From a bacterium (GTDB lineage: Bacteria; Actinomycetota; Acidimicrobiia; Acidimicrobiales; CATQHL01), in assembly GCA_026713745.1 (NCBI GenBank), contig JAPONU010000399.1:1-7331 (forward strand): a DNA stretch of 7,331 bases, in the 5' to 3' direction. Shown piece by piece: positions 4,023-7,331 of the stretch (within the stretch, counting starts at the first letter, position 1; every line of letters begins with the position of its first letter). Both the position numbers and the translations under genes were made by a program. The notes under the pieces are model-generated. The model had not been told where the DNA came from, did no database searches, and worked only from the letters and a program-made list of their open reading frames with translations.

Positions 4023-6818
4023 TCACTCCCACGGGGCGCGCCGGTTCGGCTCGGCGGTCCAGATGTGGGGATTCCGCCACAGCACCAGGGCGGCGATCAC
4101 ACCGATGGCGGTGATCACCCAGGCCAGGACGTCCACAGGTGTCCAGCCGTAGCTGAGGGTGACCTCGTTCTCGTCGGGCACGACGACCATGAAGTTGGGC
4201 GCCACCCGGTAGGGCCCGGCGGCACCGTCGACCTGCCAATTGGGGAAGTACGAGGCCTTCACGAGGACCGGCACGCCGGTGCGGTCCACCCTGAAGCCGA
4301 TGGAGTTCTGCGCGGCGGTTATCTCCCGGACCTCGATCTCCCCGAGGCTGCGCACCGGCCGCTCGGCACCCGGGGGCACCTCGGCCCAGCGGCCCGGCCC
4401 GGTGGCCGCCGGAAGAACCGCTGCGCTCGACAGCAGCCCCGCCTCGGGCTCGGTGGCTCCCGAGCCGGGATAGGCGGTGTAGAAGTCCTCCGCCACCTCG
4501 AGCCAGCGTGCAGGATCATCACCGGCGCCGCTGACGACGACGGGCTCTGCGGCGAGCGGCGACACCAGCGGCGCATCGGCCACCTCGAACATGACCCAGG
4601 GCGGTTCGGCGGCCACCTCGGTGAGATCGCTGTGGGCGCGGGCCTCGGCGATCAGGGACTCCGAGAACGCCATGTAGTAGCGCACGCCGAAGAGCTGCAT
4701 GTGCGCCACCCCGGCGCCCAGGTCGGCACCCCCGTACGACACGGCGCGCACCGGCCGGGAAGGTTCGGCCGAGAGCTCGTCCTGGTTGATGAAGTGGAAC
4801 GGCACGGTCTGGGTCGACTCGAAGAAGAGGCCCTCCATGGAACCCAGGCAGCCGTCGGTCCAGTGCGGCAGCAACATCAGCGACATCGGCGAGCCGTAGC
4901 TGTCCAGGCGCTTCAGCCCGTACTCCCACATGACCCGGCCGCAGCCCCGCTCACCGCCGACAGCCGCCATGGTGGTGACGACCCGGTAGTACTCGTCGTA
5001 GCCCCCGATCCCCTCGCGGGGCTCCTTGGCTTCGTAGCCGGAGAAGTTCCAGTACACCCAGAAGGGTAGGAAGCTCTCCTGGTTCGTGCCGGCCAGCACG
5101 ACGTTCGGGGCGACCCGCAGGCCATAGCGCCCGTCGGCAACCTCACCGCCGGCGGGACCCAGCGCCCGCAGCGGGTAGGCGACGCCCGCCACCACGATCA
5201 ACACGAGAGCCACGGTGCCCGCAAGCAGCACCACGCCGGCACGAGAGCTGGGCGCACTGAAGCCCCCCAGCGGGCGGATCACCCCGCTCGGTGGCGCCGG
5301 GGGCGAGCCGGCCGGGCGCAGAGCTCCGGCGGCCGCCGTCGGAGCCGCCGGGCGGCCGAGCACGACGAGGCCGCTCGCCCGAGGCCGGAACCCCTGTGCC
5401 CGCAAGGATCGGAGGATCTCGGTGACCGCCACCACGGCCGCGGCGGTGAGCACCAGCAGCGCCAGGTGCGCCACATCGGCGGCCCGGTCGGGGGCCGTGG
5501 CCGCTGCCACCCCCGGCAGCACCTCCAGGAGTGCTCGCAGGGTCGCGCTGCCCGCAACGAGGTCGTCGATCGCCACCGCCACGGCTCCGGCCGGTATCAC
5601 AGCCGCCAGAGCGAGCCGCAGGCGCGGCGAATCCGCGGGACGCCAGCGGCGGCGCTTGCGCTCCTCGCCGATCAGCGCGGGTTCGTCGCCGGTGCCCGCC
5701 GGCAGTTCCCGCAGCGGGGCGCCCGCGACCACCGTTGCCAGCAGGGTGGCGACACCCACACCCACCAGCAGGAGCATCGCGAGGTAGTAGAACGGCAGCA
5801 GGCGAGCGTTCCACAGCACTCCCTGAGGGAGCCAGCGATACCCCACCGCAGCCAGTGCCGCCAGCGCCGCCAGATACAGCGTCAGCCGCCGGCGCCGCAG
5901 GATGCCCATCAGCAGCGCCGCCCAGGCCCCCACCAGGACCCAGTTCCAGTCCTCCCGCACCAGGTTCGGCCAGTACTCGGTGAGGTTCACCCAGTCGATG
6001 TTGTGGTAGTAGCCCCGCCGCCACCAGAACGGCAGCAACCAGAAGGCCGCCAGCGCCGCCGCCAGCGCGCCGGTGACCGTCACCCAGCGCACACCTCGCC
6101 GGCCCGGGTGCATCGCCAGCGCAACAGCGGTGGCCGCCACGGCGAATATCGCCGGAATCAGGTGCGTGAGCCCGACGAGTGCCAGCAGCACGCCCGCGAG
6201 GACACGGTGCCGACCCGTGCGCAGCCCGCGCAGCAGCACGCCCAGGTAGACCAGCATCAGCGACAGGCTGATGGAGTACGCGAACTCCCCCGCCAGCGTG
6301 GAGGCCACGTTGCCGCCATAGATGCTGAAACTCGTGTCGAACAGGAACGGCAGCGTGAACAGCGCCGCGATCGTGGGCGTCGGGAAGCGCAGTCCCGCCA
6401 GCCGCACGAACGTCGCCGCCGCCAGCGGCAGCGTGACCACCCCGGCGACCGCCACGAGCTTGAACGCCACCCCGTAGGGGATCACGAACGACGCCAGGGC
6501 GATGAGCAGCGACGGCAGCACCATGTAGAAGTGGTAGGCGGGGAAGCCGGCGTACCAGTCCGGAGCCCAGCCACTCAACCGGCCCAGCGGCAGCAGGTGG
6601 TCGCGCAGGTACGCCGGCCCCCAGACGTGGGCCGCCATATCGCCGCCCGCAGGCGTCGTGGCCGAGAACAGCAGGTCGGGTCGCATCTGCCAGAAGACGA
6701 ACAGGCACGCTCCGATGACGCAGACGACTCCCGTCCGGCGCTGGGAGATCGCAACGCCGCGGCGAGGCGCTCGGGTGACCTCGATCTGCCGGGTCGGTTC
6801 TTCGCTAGTCGGATTCAT
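4023..6818 (-). CDS. Large polytopic membrane protein, PTPS-related/YfhO type, probable GT-C-like glycosyltransferase
   Basis: This is a 931-residue integral membrane protein. A short basic cytoplasmic N-terminus leads into TM1 (about 30-46), then a first outer loop with GGD (58-60) and H64, followed by APDWYAGFPAYHFY (85-98). That layout resembles the Pfam PTPS-related membrane domain, and the acidic residue after TM1 is where GT-C lipid-sugar transferases carry their catalytic acid. Multiple TM segments fill about 100-365. A basic hydrophilic loop (about 366-400), further TMs, a Pro/Ala-rich linker (about 490-525) and a TM near 527-550 follow. Residues about 552-890 form a soluble, presumably extracytoplasmic domain ending in a YfhO-like signature (VLVKASYFPNW, 851-861; YRVAPN, 870-875). 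A last TM spans about 894-914. The ATG sits three bases after the preceding TGA with only a weak Shine-Dalgarno (TGAGCG), so translation may be coupled. The expected activity is transfer of a sugar from a polyprenyl-phosphate donor; donor and acceptor are unknown. Topology was judged by eye. Confidence 0.8.
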   Translation of the reverse strand: MNPTSEEPTRQIEVTRAPRRGVAISQRRTGVVCVIGACLFVFWQMRPDLLFSATTPAGGDMAAHVWGPAYLRDHLLPLGRLSGWAPDWYAGFPAYHFYMVLPSLLIALASFVIPYGVAFKLVAVAGVVTLPLAAATFVRLAGLRFPTPTIAALFTLPFLFDTSFSIYGGNVASTLAGEFAYSISLSLMLVYLGVLLRGLRTGRHRVLAGVLLALVGLTHLIPAIFAVAATAVALAMHPGRRGVRWVTVTGALAAALAAFWLLPFWWRRGYYHNIDWVNLTEYWPNLVREDWNWVLVGAWAALLMGILRRRRLTLYLAALAALAAVGYRWLPQGVLWNARLLPFYYLAMLLLVGVGVATLLATVVAGAPLRELPAGTGDEPALIGEERKRRRWRPADSPRLRLALAAVIPAGAVAVAIDDLVAGSATLRALLEVLPGVAAATAPDRAADVAHLALLVLTAAAVVAVTEILRSLRAQGFRPRASGLVVLGRPAAPTAAAGALRPAGSPPAPPSGVIRPLGGFSAPSSRAGVVLLAGTVALVLIVVAGVAYPLRALGPAGGEVADGRYGLRVAPNVVLAGTNQESFLPFWVYWNFSGYEAKEPREGIGGYDEYYRVVTTMAAVGGERGCGRVMWEYGLKRLDSYGSPMSLMLLPHWTDGCLGSMEGLFFESTQTVPFHFINQDELSAEPSRPVRAVSYGGADLGAGVAHMQLFGVRYYMAFSESLIAEARAHSDLTEVAAEPPWVMFEVADAPLVSPLAAEPVVVSGAGDDPARWLEVAEDFYTAYPGSGATEPEAGLLSSAAVLPAATGPGRWAEVPPGAERPVRSLGEIEVREITAAQNSIGFRVDRTGVPVLVKASYFPNWQVDGAAGPYRVAPNFMVVVPDENEVTLSYGWTPVDVLAWVITAIGVIAALVLWRNPHIWTAEPNRRAPWE
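4026..4030 (-). promoter_or_regulatory. Ribosome binding site for the family 2 glycosyltransferase
   Basis: The coding strand reads GGGAG, then six bases, then the GTG at 4019. The site lies inside the last codons of the upstream membrane-protein gene. It supports GTG 4019 as the start over any downstream codon and fits termination-reinitiation coupling. Confidence 0.65.
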
Positions 6819-6821
6819 CGC

Positions 6822-7331
6822 TCAGCGCAGCAGTTGCACGACCGTGACGCCGTTGAACGCGACATGCGCCCACATCGCCGGGGCGAGGCGTTTCGTGGCC
6901 ACCACCAGCGTGCCGGCCACGAGCCCGAAGACCACCAGAGCCGGCAGCTGGAGAAGCTGCACGTGCGCCAGCCCGAACAGCACCGCCGAGAGCACCACGG
7001 TTCCGACGCGCCCCATCCGACCCCAGAGGGCCCGGAGCAACAGGCCGCGGAAGTACAACTCCTCCACGAACGGCGCCACCACCACGACGGCGACCACCAC
7101 CACGACCGCTGCGGTCGCGTCGTCGGCGAGCGCCATGATGCGTCGGGCCGGCTCCTCGATGTCCTGGGACTCGATGTACGGGGCGAGCGGCAGGTACACC
7201 AGCGGGATGATCAGGAACTGCGCCGCCAGGCCGCAGACCAGCCCGACGGGCACGTCGTGCCAGCGCTGGCTGAGACCCAGAGCGGTGCGCAGGGCGAGGC
7301 CGTGACGGCGGACGATGGCCCACGTGACCAC
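6822..7331 (-). CDS. CPBP family intramembrane glutamic-type protease (partial, 5' end outside window)
   Basis: The 169 residues visible match the CPBP (Abi/CAAX-protease, Rce1-like) family, which are polytopic membrane proteases or protease-like proteins. All three hallmark motifs are present in order: EExxxR (E90, E91, R95, within EELYFRG), FxxxH (F119, H123, within FGLAH) and HxxxN (H156, N160, within HVAFN). The sequence is mostly hydrophobic, with about four to five membrane segments, including a run at residues 75-88 made almost only of Val and Ala. The first codon at the window edge is GTG, but nothing shows that it is the real start. Family members are commonly 200-300 residues, so I treat this as truncated by the window. 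The TGA stop lies three bases before the ATG of the next gene, suggesting a shared transcript. Bacterial CPBP proteins have varied roles (prenyl-protein processing, bacteriocin immunity, regulation), and the substrate here cannot be inferred. Family call is confident; function is not. Confidence 0.88.
   Translation of the reverse strand: MVTWAIVRRHGLALRTALGLSQRWHDVPVGLVCGLAAQFLIIPLVYLPLAPYIESQDIEEPARRIMALADDATAAVVVVVAVVVVAPFVEELYFRGLLLRALWGRMGRVGTVVLSAVLFGLAHVQLLQLPALVVFGLVAGTLVVATKRLAPAMWAHVAFNGVTVVQLLR

Noticed and set aside
3111..5069. Long plus-strand open frame (652 codons), with a GGAGGTGA site (3134-3141) eight bases before ATG 3150.
   Set aside because: It runs through the palindromic repeat and then antisense to the family 2 transferase and membrane-protein genes, both with clear motifs. 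The product is His/Gly/Arg-rich and resembles no family; it is a GC-rich shadow frame.
1..7331. CRISPR, tRNA, insertion sequence, toxin-antitoxin or phage-defence genes.
   Set aside because: None of the expected repeats, folds or protein motifs were seen on either strand. CPBP proteins are sometimes linked to abortive infection by the old Abi name, but nothing here supports a defence role.

Overview
The window is GC-rich, densely coding bacterial DNA in which every gene I can support lies on the minus strand. GC-ending codons, GTG starts, three-base gene gaps and a secreted-type RCC1-like repeat protein suggest a high-GC actinobacterium. An Acidimicrobiia-like lineage is my best guess, but it rests on general resemblance and not on a marker gene.

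In transcription order (high to low coordinates) the layout is as follows. (1) 7331-6822: 3' part of a CPBP-family intramembrane protease gene, cut by the window edge, with all three active-site motifs. (2) 6818-4023: a 931-residue polytopic membrane protein of the PTPS-related/YfhO type, probably a GT-C-like glycosyltransferase. (3) 4019-3246: a family 2 glycosyltransferase resembling the dolichyl/polyprenyl-phosphate sugar synthases (ALG5/DPM1). (4) 3245-3133: a 113-base gap holding a compound palindromic repeat. (5) 3132-1729: a complete phosphomannomutase/phosphoglucomutase with intact catalytic motifs. (6) about 1621-37: a gene for an RCC1-like repeat protein whose central 399 codons are open but whose two ends look broken or frameshifted.

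Genes 1-3 follow each other with 3-base gaps and are probably one translationally coupled transcript whose promoter lies beyond the right edge. A reasonable inference is that the mutase makes mannose-1-phosphate or glucose-1-phosphate, which feeds a nucleotide sugar; the family 2 enzyme would load that sugar onto a polyprenyl phosphate; and the large membrane protein would use the lipid-linked sugar on the outer face of the membrane. The intervening nucleotidyltransferase is not in the window. The role of the CPBP protease in this set is unknown.

I found no tRNA, rRNA, CRISPR array, insertion sequence, toxin-antitoxin pair or defence system. The most unusual part is the left 1.6 kb: six strictly spaced C-x9-C-W-G repeat units, two long insertions between repeats, and four separate signs of disruption (candidate frameshifts near 1448 and 255-266, in-frame stops at 1487 and 1451, and an in-frame TAG at 91). 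This could be a decaying gene, assembly errors in short G runs, or both. I do not see clear evidence of a previously undescribed multi-gene system.
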